A DNA stretch of 9,504 nucleotides from an uncultured Christensenellaceae bacterium (GCA_934438035.1 CAKSBK010000023.1:1-9504), one strand, 5' to 3'; shown: positions 1 through 6,788, numbered from the stretch's first letter. The notes: generated by a model not told the origin, from the letters alone. Numbers and translations: made by a program.

Positions 1-26
1 CAATGAATATTCGCGGAAGGCATAAA

Positions 27-176
27 TTTTCCACTTTATCCACATTATTCCCTATTTCGGCGTAAAATCGGCGGGATTTTTGTGGATAACTGTCGAAAGT
101 TATCCACTTTCTCCACAAATACGAAATAATATACTGCATATTCATCTTAAAATATGAAAATATTAAATAACCAAAA
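27..176. other. DnaA-box cluster with AT-rich tract; candidate oriC or other DnaA-binding locus
   Basis: Five DnaA-type 9-mers lie within 91 nt. TTATCCACA at 36-44 is perfect on the plus strand, and TGTGGATAA at 81-89 is perfect on the minus strand. TTATCCACT at 100-108 and TTCTCCACA at 109-117 have one mismatch each; TTTTCCACT at 27-35 has two. Boxes 27-35/36-44 and 100-108/109-117 abut with no gap, giving exact 9-nt tandem spacing. GTGGATAAC (82-90) and GTTATCCAC (99-107) form a perfect 9-bp inverted repeat. The adjoining stretch 121-170 has only 8 G/C in 50, so it could serve as an unwinding element. Clustered boxes next to an AT-rich tract is the classical bacterial oriC layout, but the gene to the left (dnaA or other) is outside the window. 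spo0A transcription points into the cluster, which is not the usual Firmicutes arrangement. A DnaA-titration or reactivation locus is the alternative. Confidence 0.6.
91..97 (+). promoter_or_regulatory. Spo0A box (0A box) between inverted DnaA boxes
   Basis: TGTCGAA matches the 0A-box consensus TGNCGAA exactly. It fills the spacer between the inverted DnaA boxes at 81-89 and 100-108. In Bacillus subtilis, Spo0A~P binds 0A boxes overlapping DnaA boxes at oriC and restrains initiation during sporulation; the same logic is inferred here from position alone. A 7-nt match can occur by chance, so its weight comes from its placement. Confidence 0.5.
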
Positions 177-187
177 CGGGGGTTGAC

Positions 188-961
188 TTATGCGGATTTT
201 TCGAGTATGAGCTTATCCGCAATAAGCGCGATAAACTCCCCGTTGGTGGGCTTGTCGTTTTTAGAATATATGTTGTAGCCGAATATGCCGTTTATGTTTT
301 CAATCTTGCCTCTGCTCCAAGCAACCTCTATAGCATGGCGAATGGCGCGTTCAACCTTTGAGGGGGATGTGGAAAAATGCTCCGCAATTCCCGGATACAG
401 CACCTTTGTTATGCTGCCGATTTTATCCGGGTCCTCGACAACCATTTTTATGCCTTCTCTTAAATACTGATAACCCTTAATATGTGCGGGAATACCTATG
501 GATAAGAATATGCTTGAAAGCTTTTCGTCTTCACCCATGCGTTTTTTCTCGGGAAAGGCAATTTTTGTTTCCGGCTTTTTGTCTCTTCCCAAGAGCTCGG
601 TTAAACGCCGGTAAAGCGCGGAAGCCTCAACCGGTTTTACCATATAATAGCTTGCGCCCATCGATATTGCGCGCTCTATAATATCCTCCTTTGTGAGAGC
701 GGAAATCACTATAACCATGGGGCTGTAGCCGAATTCCCCTTCACCTATGCGTTCAAGAAGCGAAAAGCCGTCGCTTACGGGCATAATGAGGTCGGTTATA
801 ACTACGTCGGGGTGGGTCTCGTAAATTAGCTTGCCCGCCTCCTTGCCGTTTTCCGCAATTCCCGAGACCTCCACGTCCTCCTTATTTTGCAGATACGGCA
901 CGATCTCGGAAAGTACCTTGCGGTTGTCGTCCGCAATAACGACCTTGATCTTCTCTTTCAT
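188..961 (-). CDS. spo0A: Sporulation master response regulator Spo0A
   Basis: Spo0A is the phosphorelay-controlled transcription factor that commits the cell to sporulation and binds 0A boxes in DNA. The product is 257 aa, close to the roughly 267 aa of the Bacillus protein. Residues 5-125 form a receiver domain with acidic pair D11/D12, phospho-acceptor D57 in VVITDLIMP, switch residue S87 and K109 in MVKP. Residues 145-257 form the Spo0A-specific DNA-binding domain, with the near-invariant [17 protein letters not shown] (202-218) and the C-terminal [15 protein letters not shown] (237-251). The start at 961 is chosen because AAGGAG lies 7 nt upstream and the protein then begins [13 protein letters not shown], as in the family; the longer frame to 1027 adds a basic non-homologous stretch with no ribosome site. 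It is monocistronic here: a terminator at 1051-1087 separates it from the upstream operon. The usual upstream neighbour spoIVB is absent. Confidence 0.98.
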   Translation of the reverse strand: MKEKIKVVIADDNRKVLSEIVPYLQNKEDVEVSGIAENGKEAGKLIYETHPDVVITDLIMPVSDGFSLLERIGEGEFGYSPMVIVISALTKEDIIERAISMGASYYMVKPVEASALYRRLTELLGRDKKPETKIAFPEKKRMGEDEKLSSIFLSIGIPAHIKGYQYLREGIKMVVEDPDKIGSITKVLYPGIAEHFSTSPSKVERAIRHAIEVAWSRGKIENINGIFGYNIYSKNDKPTNGEFIALIADKLILEKSA

Positions 962-1050
962 TTTTCTTCTCCTTTTTCTTTGTTTTCCTTTACGGTATTT
1001 AAAGGTTATCACCGAAAAGCGGAGCAATCAATATTCTAAAAAAATTTCAA

Positions 1051-1087
1051 AAAAAACGTTTTCAACGAGTATATGCATTGAAAACGT
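1051..1087 (-). terminator. Intrinsic terminator of the ABC/GldG operon
   Basis: Read on the minus strand just after the gldG-like stop, ACGTTTTCAA (1087-1078) and TTGAAAACGT (1065-1056) form a perfect 10-bp stem with a 12-nt loop, followed immediately by a run of T residues. The stem is AT-rich, so efficiency may be moderate. It implies that spo0A has its own promoter in roughly 962-1050. Confidence 0.75.
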
Positions 1088-1095
1088 AATTATTT

Positions 1096-2541
1096 CTACA
1101 TCTTTTTCTTTAGGAATATATCGGGCTTTAAGCGCTTAAGCCGCCTTAAATACAGCAAAACGGCAACGGAAACGGGAAGAATTACCGCGATAACCGCCGT
1201 TAAAAACGCTCTTACAAAGCCGCTTTTTATTTCAAAAACCTCGTAAATTTCTTTTGGCTCAAGCTCTATAACGGGAAGACCTATATCCGTAAGAGCAAGC
1301 GTTTTTGATATAAGGGTATTGTTTATATCCGTCAAAAATTCGCTGTTATTAAGAAAAGAGGAGGTGGAAAACACTATCAGCTTGCTGTTTTCGCCTTTTG
1401 AAAGCGCTGCGGTTATAAAGCTGCCGGAAGGAGAGGTCTCTTTTTTTTGCAGGTCTATACCGTAAGCCGTAGGAGAGGAGTAGGTTTGGCTTTTCGTTTT
1501 AAAAAGCGGAGTTACAACGGCGTTTGCGTCCGAAAGTATGCTTATTGACGAGCATTCGGAAAGCACGGCGTTTCCCGTAACAGGCGAGTTTTCATAGGGC
1601 TCCGTTATGAGCGCCGTTGAACGAAGCCCCGCGTTTTCGGGGTTTTCACTTACAAGCACGTCAAAATTCACGCTTAAATTGTATTCCTTTAAAAGCTGGG
1701 TTAAGCGGGGCTGATCCCTCTCCGTTTTTTCTACGGCATGGGTAGAGTCGGAATAATATGCGTTGTCCAAAAGCAGAATAAAGGTTCCGCCGTTCTGCAT
1801 AAACGTCTTTATGGCCTTAAGCTCCTCCGAAGAAAAATCCGTTTTGGGAGATACGGCAATTAAGATATCCGTTTTGGGGTCAAGCGGGGAAGACGAACGA
1901 AGATAGTCGTAGCGCAGCACGCTGTAGTTTAAAAGGTCAAGATAGCTTTTAAACTCGGTAAGCTCGGAATCCGCCGTTTCCTGATGACCGTAAAGCAGGC
2001 GTATTCTTACAATGCTTCCCGTTGCGGCATAGTTTACGGCAGTTGTTATTTTGTTTTCCGCGCGAAAACAGGAGGCAAGCGTCTTTTGATCCGTAACATA
2101 CATGGAGCCCGAGCTTAAAACGGAATATCTTGAGCCGTCTTTGTTAGCCACTATAATTGAGCCGGCGGAGAGCGAGGCGGCGTTTTCCGCAAAGGACAGC
2201 TCCGTTCTCGGCCCCGAGGGATCGACGTTTTTTATGCTTACCTTTTTACTTTTTGCGGCGTAGCTTTTTAAAAGCGTTTCTATGGTCTCGTTGCCGTTTC
2301 CCGGGGAATAGAGGGTGTATATGCTTATATCCGTTTCCAATTCGTCAAGAACGTTTACGGTTTTATCGGAAAGAGAATAAAGGCTGTTTTGGGTAAAATC
2401 GTAAACGGCGCCGCCCGAGGTTTCTATTGCGGAAAATATTGCCGCCAAAGCTACCGCAAGAACCGCTGCTGCGGCTATGGCGAAATTTTTCAGCTTTTGT
2501 GGTTTTTTGAAAAAAGCTGCCGTTTTAATGTCCTTTTTCAT
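1096..2541 (-). CDS. GldG-like ABC-transporter auxiliary membrane protein
   Basis: This 481-aa protein matches the layout of the GldG/ABC_transp_aux family, substrate-side partners of ABC-2 type exporters. An N-terminal membrane segment (about 19-40) is followed by the characteristic juxtamembrane stretch YDFTQNSLYSLSDKTVNVLD. A large extracytoplasmic region comes next, including a ThuA/class-I amidotransferase-like fold section (LRLLYGHQ-type and TFMQNGGTFILLLDN elements). A second membrane segment lies at about 444-466, and the tail is basic. No catalytic residues can be assigned and the substrate is unknown; in Flavobacteria GldG serves gliding, but clostridial homologues have no established role. 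Its ATG overlaps the permease stop by 4 nt (ATGA) and has AAAGGAG upstream, so translation is probably coupled. It is the last gene of the three-gene operon, followed by a terminator at 1051-1087. Confidence 0.85.
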   Translation of the reverse strand: MKKDIKTAAFFKKPQKLKNFAIAAAAVLAVALAAIFSAIETSGGAVYDFTQNSLYSLSDKTVNVLDELETDISIYTLYSPGNGNETIETLLKSYAAKSKKVSIKNVDPSGPRTELSFAENAASLSAGSIIVANKDGSRYSVLSSGSMYVTDQKTLASCFRAENKITTAVNYAATGSIVRIRLLYGHQETADSELTEFKSYLDLLNYSVLRYDYLRSSSPLDPKTDILIAVSPKTDFSSEELKAIKTFMQNGGTFILLLDNAYYSDSTHAVEKTERDQPRLTQLLKEYNLSVNFDVLVSENPENAGLRSTALITEPYENSPVTGNAVLSECSSISILSDANAVVTPLFKTKSQTYSSPTAYGIDLQKKETSPSGSFITAALSKGENSKLIVFSTSSFLNNSEFLTDINNTLISKTLALTDIGLPVIELEPKEIYEVFEIKSGFVRAFLTAVIAVILPVSVAVLLYLRRLKRLKPDIFLKKKM

Positions 2542-3248
2542 ATGCCGCGGCTCCTTTCATATTCGACGTTTCTTACGGTTATAACTATACAAAGCGCGCT
2601 AAACATAATAAGATATGCCGCGCCCGAAAGGCGAAGCGTCCCCGAGGGAATGCCGGCGTATGCCGAATACGGTGAAATAAGCTTTAAAAAGCCGCTTATG
2701 GTCTCTTCGGAAATAAAAGATGAGGACTTGCTTACGAGAAACATTATAAACAGTGCGGATACGGTTATTGCCGCAGCGGAAAGCCTGCGCCGCGAAAAGG
2801 AGCTCACGGCTTCGCCCGTTGCGACATAGGCCGCCAAAAGAAGCGTAAGCCCTATTTGATTCATTATAAATTCACCTATAAACACATTCGTGAATATTAA
2901 AAGCACAAGCGCATAAATCCAGGTAAAGGCGACGCATGCGACGCAAACCGCCATGGCGGCAAAGTATTTTGCGAGAACCGTTTGCGTTAAGGTTACAGGG
3001 TAAGACAGCATTATTCCCCAGGTGTTGTTTTTCCTTTCCTGAGGAAACATGCCGACGGTTAAAAGCGGCGTTAAGAGTATCAGCGCATAGCTCATATCCG
3101 AACAGACGGCAGGCAGACGGTTTGTTCCCGCAAGAAGGCAGTCCTTTGAAAAAAAGAATCCGAACGCAAACAAAAACAGCGATAAAAAAGCAATGCCGTT
3201 TGTTCCCGATAAATATGATTTTAATTCCTTTAAAAATATAGCCTTCAA
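2538..3248 (-). CDS. ABC-2 type transporter permease (GldF-like)
   Basis: A 236-aa integral membrane protein with about six hydrophobic segments. It starts MKAIFLKELKSYL, the amphipathic opening typical of ABC-2 permeases of the GldF/NosY type, and carries the cytoplasmic loop PQERKNNTWGIMLSYPVT, close to the family signature around E-R-x-x-x-T-x-x-x-L-L-x-x-P. It should pair with the ATPase encoded just upstream and the GldG-like protein just downstream to form an exporter. The start is TTG at 3248-3246: there is no ATG near the N-terminus, and an in-frame TAG (the ATPase stop) lies only two codons upstream. GGAAAG about 10 nt upstream is a weak ribosome site, so expression probably depends on coupling to ATPase translation. 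The substrate is unknown. Confidence 0.87.
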   Translation of the reverse strand: MKAIFLKELKSYLSGTNGIAFLSLFLFAFGFFFSKDCLLAGTNRLPAVCSDMSYALILLTPLLTVGMFPQERKNNTWGIMLSYPVTLTQTVLAKYFAAMAVCVACVAFTWIYALVLLIFTNVFIGEFIMNQIGLTLLLAAYVATGEAVSSFSRRRLSAAAITVSALFIMFLVSKSSSFISEETISGFLKLISPYSAYAGIPSGTLRLSGAAYLIMFSALCIVITVRNVEYERSRGI

Positions 3249-3254
3249 TTCAAC

Positions 3255-4190
3255 CTATCTTTCCGCGCTTATCTGCAGGTAAATGTCTTCGAGAGATATG
3301 TTAAGCTGTTTCATTTCCAAAACGGGAATGTTGCTTTCCTGAGATTTTTGCCAAAGCAGCTTTCTTAAATCTTTATCTGCTGGGTAAGTAAGAACGACGT
3401 CAAGAGCGCCCTTTTCGTCCGCAGTTAAAATTTCACAGTCCTTAATATCCGGAATGTCTTTAAAAAGAAGCATCGCGCGAGACCTTGGGCAAAGCGCTCT
3501 TAATTTTATGCGCTTCATTTCGGAAACCTCTGCGGAAAGCCTTGCAAGCGTACTGTTAACGGCTATTCTCCCTCGGTTTAATATCATTACGTTTTCACAC
3601 ATATCCACGCATTCAGGGAGGTCTTTTGTGGCGTAAACCACGGTCCTTCCCTTTATTGAAGCTTTAATTAAGGTTATAAGCTCATAAGCCTCCGAGGCGT
3701 CCAGCTTTTTTGTGGGCTCGTCAAACAAAAGTATTTCCGGTTCTCCCGCAAGCGCCTGACACAAAGAGAGCTTCTGCCGGCAAAGCCTGTTTAAGGAGGA
3801 TATTATCACGTCGTTTGAAACGTTTAAAGCCGCCGCCTCTTTTAACCTCATGATTTCTGAAATCCTGCGTATTTTATCTACTTTTTTTATGCGGCAGACA
3901 AAGTCAAGATATTCGCCTACGGTCATGTCGGGGTAAACGGGAGGCTCCTCCGGCATATAGCCCGTCTTTTTTTTGCATTCAACGGGACTTTTTGAAATAT
4001 CCTTTCCGCATATTTTAACGCTTCCCGAGGTGGGCGAGGTTACTCCGCAGATTATATTTAAAAGCGTGCTCTTTCCCGAGCCCGCCTGCCCGAGAACGCC
4101 GAGAGCGGAGCCTTTTTTAAGCCCGAAGGTTACGGCGTAAAGCGCCGTCAATTTGTCATATTCTTTTGTAAGCTCTTCTACGCTTATCAT
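3255..4190 (-). CDS. ABC transporter ATP-binding protein with degenerate signature and H-loop
   Basis: A 311-aa nucleotide-binding subunit of an ABC-2/GldA-type exporter. Walker A is GQAGSGKST (34-42), with K40 present. The Q-loop region is YMPEEPPVYPDMTVGEYL (78-95). Walker B is ILLFDE (153-158), with catalytic E158, and the D-loop is KLDA (162-165). Two motifs are abnormal. The signature is LNRLCRQ (133-139) where the family has LSxGxRQ, losing both Ser and Gly. The H-loop reads ATKDL, with K189 where a histidine is expected. The C-terminal 100 residues resemble the accessory domain of GldA/CcmA-like ATPases. The start at 4190 has AAGGAG 7 nt upstream; a GTG at 4223 would add 11 residues but has no ribosome site. 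It is the first gene of the operon. ATP binding looks possible, while turnover may be slow or altered. Confidence 0.9.
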   Translation of the reverse strand: MISVEELTKEYDKLTALYAVTFGLKKGSALGVLGQAGSGKSTLLNIICGVTSPTSGSVKICGKDISKSPVECKKKTGYMPEEPPVYPDMTVGEYLDFVCRIKKVDKIRRISEIMRLKEAAALNVSNDVIISSLNRLCRQKLSLCQALAGEPEILLFDEPTKKLDASEAYELITLIKASIKGRTVVYATKDLPECVDMCENVMILNRGRIAVNSTLARLSAEVSEMKRIKLRALCPRSRAMLLFKDIPDIKDCEILTADEKGALDVVLTYPADKDLRKLLWQKSQESNIPVLEMKQLNISLEDIYLQISAER

Positions 4191-4208
4191 ATACTTCTCC
4201 TTAAGGTA

Positions 4209-4214
4209 ATTATA
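4209..4214 (-). promoter_or_regulatory. Possible -10 element for the ABC/GldG operon
   Basis: The minus strand reads TATAAT at 4214-4209, about 18 nt before the ATPase start codon. No good -35 is seen at 16-18 nt, and transcription would begin almost at the ribosome site, so this is a weak call. Confidence 0.25.
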
Positions 4215-4280
4215 TTTTATCACAACGCGGGAAATTTAGTGTAAAAATTCTATGAACAGCGCATTTTTTATTTGCCGCAA

Positions 4281-4308
4281 GCATTAAAGCGAGTTTTCGG
4301 CATAAATA
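4281..4308 (+). promoter_or_regulatory. Possible SigE-like promoter of the SPOCS operon
   Basis: GCATTAA (4281-4287) and CATAAATA (4301-4308), spaced by 13 nt, loosely resemble the mother-cell SigE consensus (KMATATT and CATACAMT). The idea fits a spore-coat assembly operon, since sipL is a mother-cell gene in Clostridioides difficile. The match is partial; an overlapping SigA-like TTAAAG/TATTAT pair (4284-4289 and 4307-4312) is an equally weak alternative. Confidence 0.25.
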
Positions 4309-4328
4309 TTATTTAAGGAGGAAACGTT

Positions 4329-5048
4329 ATGGACTTTGCAAAGAAAGCTATAATTTTAAAGGGCGAAGCGGAGGGCGTTTTTACCGTGATAAAAAACGGA
4401 GCCTGCCGCTACAGCCTTACGTGGAAAAACAAAAGCGCCGAGGGAGATATATACATTTTTGACAACAAGGGATATTACCGGCTTTCCTCCCAAAGCGGAA
4501 CGCTGCCGCAGGAGGTAGGAGGGATATGCGCTGTCGCCGTGGGAGAAAAGCTTGCCGTAAGAGGACAAACGGCTCCCTTTAACTGGGCGAGGGCAAGAAA
4601 GCTCATAAGCGCAAAAACAGACGCCGAAATAAAGAGGGATATTGCGCCCGCTCAGGCAAAAGAGGATAAAAAAGAGGACGAAAATACTATAAAAAACAAT
4701 TTGCCCGATTTAAAAGACTTTGAAAAGCAGGAGCGCAAAAAAGACGATCTTTCTTTAGCGGCAAGCGAAGCGCACGAAACGTTAGAGTGTCCGCTGAAGA
4801 AGACGCCTCTTGCGGACTCTCCTTTTAAAAAGGCATATCCCGGCTCAAGATGGGTTCTTCACGAGCTGCCGTCACAAAGAGGGCGATGGCATTATTACAC
4901 GGGCGAGCTGTATAAAGACGGAAACAAATTTGCAAACGCAGTGGCTCTGCCCGCAAGCGGAATTAATAACGGCGTCAAAAACGGCTTTAACGTATATGGC
5001 GTGTCCGATTCCGGAAAAGGCTATTGGATACGCATAGAAAATTTATAA
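4329..5048 (+). CDS. Conserved-type hypothetical two-domain protein
   Basis: I do not recognise a named family with certainty. The 239-aa product appears cytoplasmic: no signal peptide and no membrane segment. Residues 1-95 form a compact beta-rich domain (alternating strands such as GVFTVIK, YSLTWK, GDIYIFDNKGYYRL, with Gly at turns). Residues 96-165 are a highly charged Lys/Asp/Glu linker, likely disordered. Residues 165-239 form a second domain, opening FKKAYPGSRWVLHELP and continuing RWHYYTGELYKDGN, then a loop rich in Gly and Asn, ending YWIRIE. This C-terminal part resembles aromatic-rich modules found at the ends of other clostridial hypothetical proteins. AAGGAGG at 4315-4321 is 7 nt from the ATG. 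The gene ends 10 nt before the SPOCS gene and its stop codon overlaps that gene's ribosome site, so the two are almost certainly co-transcribed; a spore-related role is inferred only from that. Confidence 0.85.
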   Translation: MDFAKKAIILKGEAEGVFTVIKNGACRYSLTWKNKSAEGDIYIFDNKGYYRLSSQSGTLPQEVGGICAVAVGEKLAVRGQTAPFNWARARKLISAKTDAEIKRDIAPAQAKEDKKEDENTIKNNLPDLKDFEKQERKKDDLSLAASEAHETLECPLKKTPLADSPFKKAYPGSRWVLHELPSQRGRWHYYTGELYKDGNKFANAVALPASGINNGVKNGFNVYGVSDSGKGYWIRIENL

Positions 5049-5058
5049 GGAGGAATTT

Positions 5059-6504
5059 ATGGAGAATAACAGCGTCTTATGCGCAAGGGGAATAACTGAC
5101 ACCGCAGATTCCTACATAGAGGGCAGGCTGGAAATACCCTCGGGAATGCCGGATATATCATGTTTGCTATGCGCGTCCGCAACCGCTAAAACGGCGGGAA
5201 CTCTTTGCTCCTCCGGGAGCGTAACCGTAAAGGGCAGCGTACTTTACCAGATATTATACGTCACGGCGGAGGGCGAGCCCATGAGCTTTGACGCCCGCTG
5301 TGATTTTGAATTTTCCGCGGCGGGAGCGTATACGGAGGATATGAGCGCCGCTGCGGTTACGTCGGTTACGGATACCGCATATTCCGCCTCCGCTCGCAGC
5401 GTAGATATAAAAAGCAAGCTGTGCTCGTATATTTTTGCGGGTACAAACAGGGAGATAGTTTACCCCGACACCGAGGGTGCGCAGGTTAAAGCACAGACCG
5501 CAAAGCTCTTTAAGATAAGCGATATTAAAGCCGCCGAGGCGAGGACTCAGGGAAGAATAACCATAGGGCAGAATATGCCCGAGGTAAAAAAGGTGCTTTT
5601 TACCTCCTCCGCCGCATTTATTACGGATATTCACAGAGATACCGGAAGAATTGCTTTAGAAGGCGAGCTTAGGCTTAATATAGTGTATTTGGGAACGGAT
5701 AAAAACGCGCCGCTGCAATATATGAACGAGACTGTCCCTTTCAGCCAGTTTATAGCGGTAAGCGGGCAGGGAGAGCCGGAGCTTTACGCAGTTCCTTCCG
5801 GGCTGTATGTTGAAAAAGACGAGGTGAGCCCCGACGTGCTAAACTACGACTGCAGCATTGATATAGCGATAAAGTCGGGAGAATACTGCGAGGCAAATCT
5901 CGCTTTAGACGCATATTGCGTTAAAAACGAATATGAGCTTAAATATGACAACGCCTGCGTTGAAGAGATTTCTTCGGGACGTCCGCAAAAAAGAATGGTG
6001 CGCACACTTTTAAGCATTCCCGAAAATTTGCCCGAGGCTTCAAGAGTGCTTACTTCCTCTGCGTCTGCGGAGGTTTCGGACGCAGTTTGCAAAAACGGCT
6101 CGATAAGCTTAAAGGGCAGTTTTTACGTCACCGTTTGCTATACGACGGTTGAGGATGGAATGAAAAGCGCAAAGCTTGAGGCGCCGTTTGAAACGGAGGT
6201 TTCCGCAGACGTTTCGCCGGAATATACCGCAAAGCCCGCAATATTCTGCGAATATGCCGTTGCCGAGGGCAGCGGAAGGGATATTGAACTCAGAGTATGC
6301 ACGGTAATATATCCGTATGCGGAAAAATGCGCTTCCGTTAAAACCGTTTGCGGAATTACTTTAGGAGAAGAAACGCCGAAAAACAGCGGAATGACTCTTG
6401 TTTTGGGCACTTCTCAAGACCCGTGGGAGGTAATGAAGGCTTACCGCACCGCGCCCGAGGGGGTTATAGACCTTGACGGAGGGAGGTATTTGGTGATAAC
6501 CTAA
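5059..6504 (+). CDS. SPOCS-domain (DUF3794) spore-coat assembly protein, SipL-like
   Basis: This 481-aa protein has three tandem SPOCS repeats, at about 20-150, 167-310 and 316-435. Each opens with a P-E/D-hydrophobic segment (SGMPDISCLL, QNMPEVKKVL, ENLPEASRVL), followed about 15-20 residues later by a V-x-G-x-hydrophobic strand pair (VTVKGSVLYQILYV, IALEGELRLNIVYL, ISLKGSFYVTVCYT). That is the architecture of C. difficile SipL and related proteins, which bind the SpoIVA coat basement layer on the forespore surface from the mother cell. SipL ends in a LysM domain. Here residues 445-481 keep a LysM-like outline (PWEVMKAYRTAPEGVIDLD, then GGRYLVI), but the usual G-D-T-L-W opening reads S-Q-D-P-W and the second half is short. 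AAGGAGG at 5047-5053 is 5 nt from the ATG. No signal peptide is present, which fits mother-cell action. Confidence 0.88.
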   Translation: MENNSVLCARGITDTADSYIEGRLEIPSGMPDISCLLCASATAKTAGTLCSSGSVTVKGSVLYQILYVTAEGEPMSFDARCDFEFSAAGAYTEDMSAAAVTSVTDTAYSASARSVDIKSKLCSYIFAGTNREIVYPDTEGAQVKAQTAKLFKISDIKAAEARTQGRITIGQNMPEVKKVLFTSSAAFITDIHRDTGRIALEGELRLNIVYLGTDKNAPLQYMNETVPFSQFIAVSGQGEPELYAVPSGLYVEKDEVSPDVLNYDCSIDIAIKSGEYCEANLALDAYCVKNEYELKYDNACVEEISSGRPQKRMVRTLLSIPENLPEASRVLTSSASAEVSDAVCKNGSISLKGSFYVTVCYTTVEDGMKSAKLEAPFETEVSADVSPEYTAKPAIFCEYAVAEGSGRDIELRVCTVIYPYAEKCASVKTVCGITLGEETPKNSGMTLVLGTSQDPWEVMKAYRTAPEGVIDLDGGRYLVIT

Positions 6505-6510
6505 CACGTC

Positions 6511-6721
6511 GGGGCAAATGACAATCTTACGCACTCCCGCTAAAGCGGAAGTGCTTTTATATGTCATTGCCCCTCCTCTTCCGCCCAAAGGCACGGCTGC
6601 ACTAATTGCAAAAAACGGTCGCTCCGCTCGGTTTTTTGCAAAACGTTTGCCTACCACCTTTGTGCGGTAAAGCGTTCCTCCCTTCGCTCGGAACGCTGTC
6701 GCTCGGAGCTTTTGTTTGCGG
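6511..6721. repeat. Structured intergenic repeat, copy A
   Basis: Copy A pairs with copy B at 6843-7061. A 30-nt block (6568-6597, starting TGCCCCTCCTCTTCCGCCC) is identical in both. The rest aligns to TTTTGTTTGCGG near 6721 with many substitutions but conserved hairpins. The elements in order are: a stem-loop 6511-6573; the identical block; GCAAAAAAC/GTTTTTTGC (6608-6616 with 6631-6639); and AGCGTTCC/GGAACGCT (6671-6678 with 6690-6697). GCTCGG recurs at 6626, 6686 and 6701. No transposase or clear terminal duplication is seen. It resembles REP-like or other dispersed non-coding repeats, or a structured RNA. Confidence 0.75.
6531..6558 (+). terminator. Intrinsic terminator of the SPOCS operon
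   Basis: GCACTCCCGCT (6531-6541) pairs with AGCGGAAGTGC (6544-6554), an 11-position stem with one C/A mismatch and a 2-nt nominal loop, followed by TTTTA. It starts 27 nt after the SPOCS stop codon and sits inside the outer stem 6511-6523/6562-6573. Confidence 0.7.
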
Positions 6722-6768
6722 GGGAATGTGAGGTTTCGAGCTTCTTTTTTAAGTTTCATATTTCATAT

Positions 6769-6788
6769 GCGCCTTACGGCGCTCTTTT
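6769..6788 (+). terminator. Terminator-like hairpin between the repeat copies
   Basis: GCGCC (6769-6773), loop TTAC, GGCGC (6778-6782), then TCTTTTA. It is a short but GC-rich stem with a T-rich tail and would act on plus-strand transcripts. It could back up the terminator at 6531 or end a transcript starting inside repeat copy A. Confidence 0.5.

Noticed and set aside
140..187. Terminator for spo0A
   Set aside because: On the minus strand AACC and GGTT can pair just after the stop, but 4 bp with an AT tail is too weak to call.
962..1027. Longer N-terminus for Spo0A
   Set aside because: The added 22 residues are basic and unlike the family; AAGGAG sits correctly for the ATG at 961.
1021..1060. 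SigH promoter for spo0A (GAAT near 1033-1036 on the minus strand)
   Set aside because: GAAT is present but there is no AGGA-type -35 at the right distance; the upstream sequence is the terminator T-tract.
4191..4223. GTG start adding 11 residues to the ABC ATPase
   Set aside because: No ribosome site precedes it, while AAGGAG precedes the ATG at 4190 and the protein then starts like its family.
6361..6759. Open frame of 132 codons on the minus strand across the SPOCS gene end and repeat copy A
   Set aside because: It overlaps a strong coding gene, runs through the terminator and repeat hairpins, and has basic low-complexity composition with no ribosome site.
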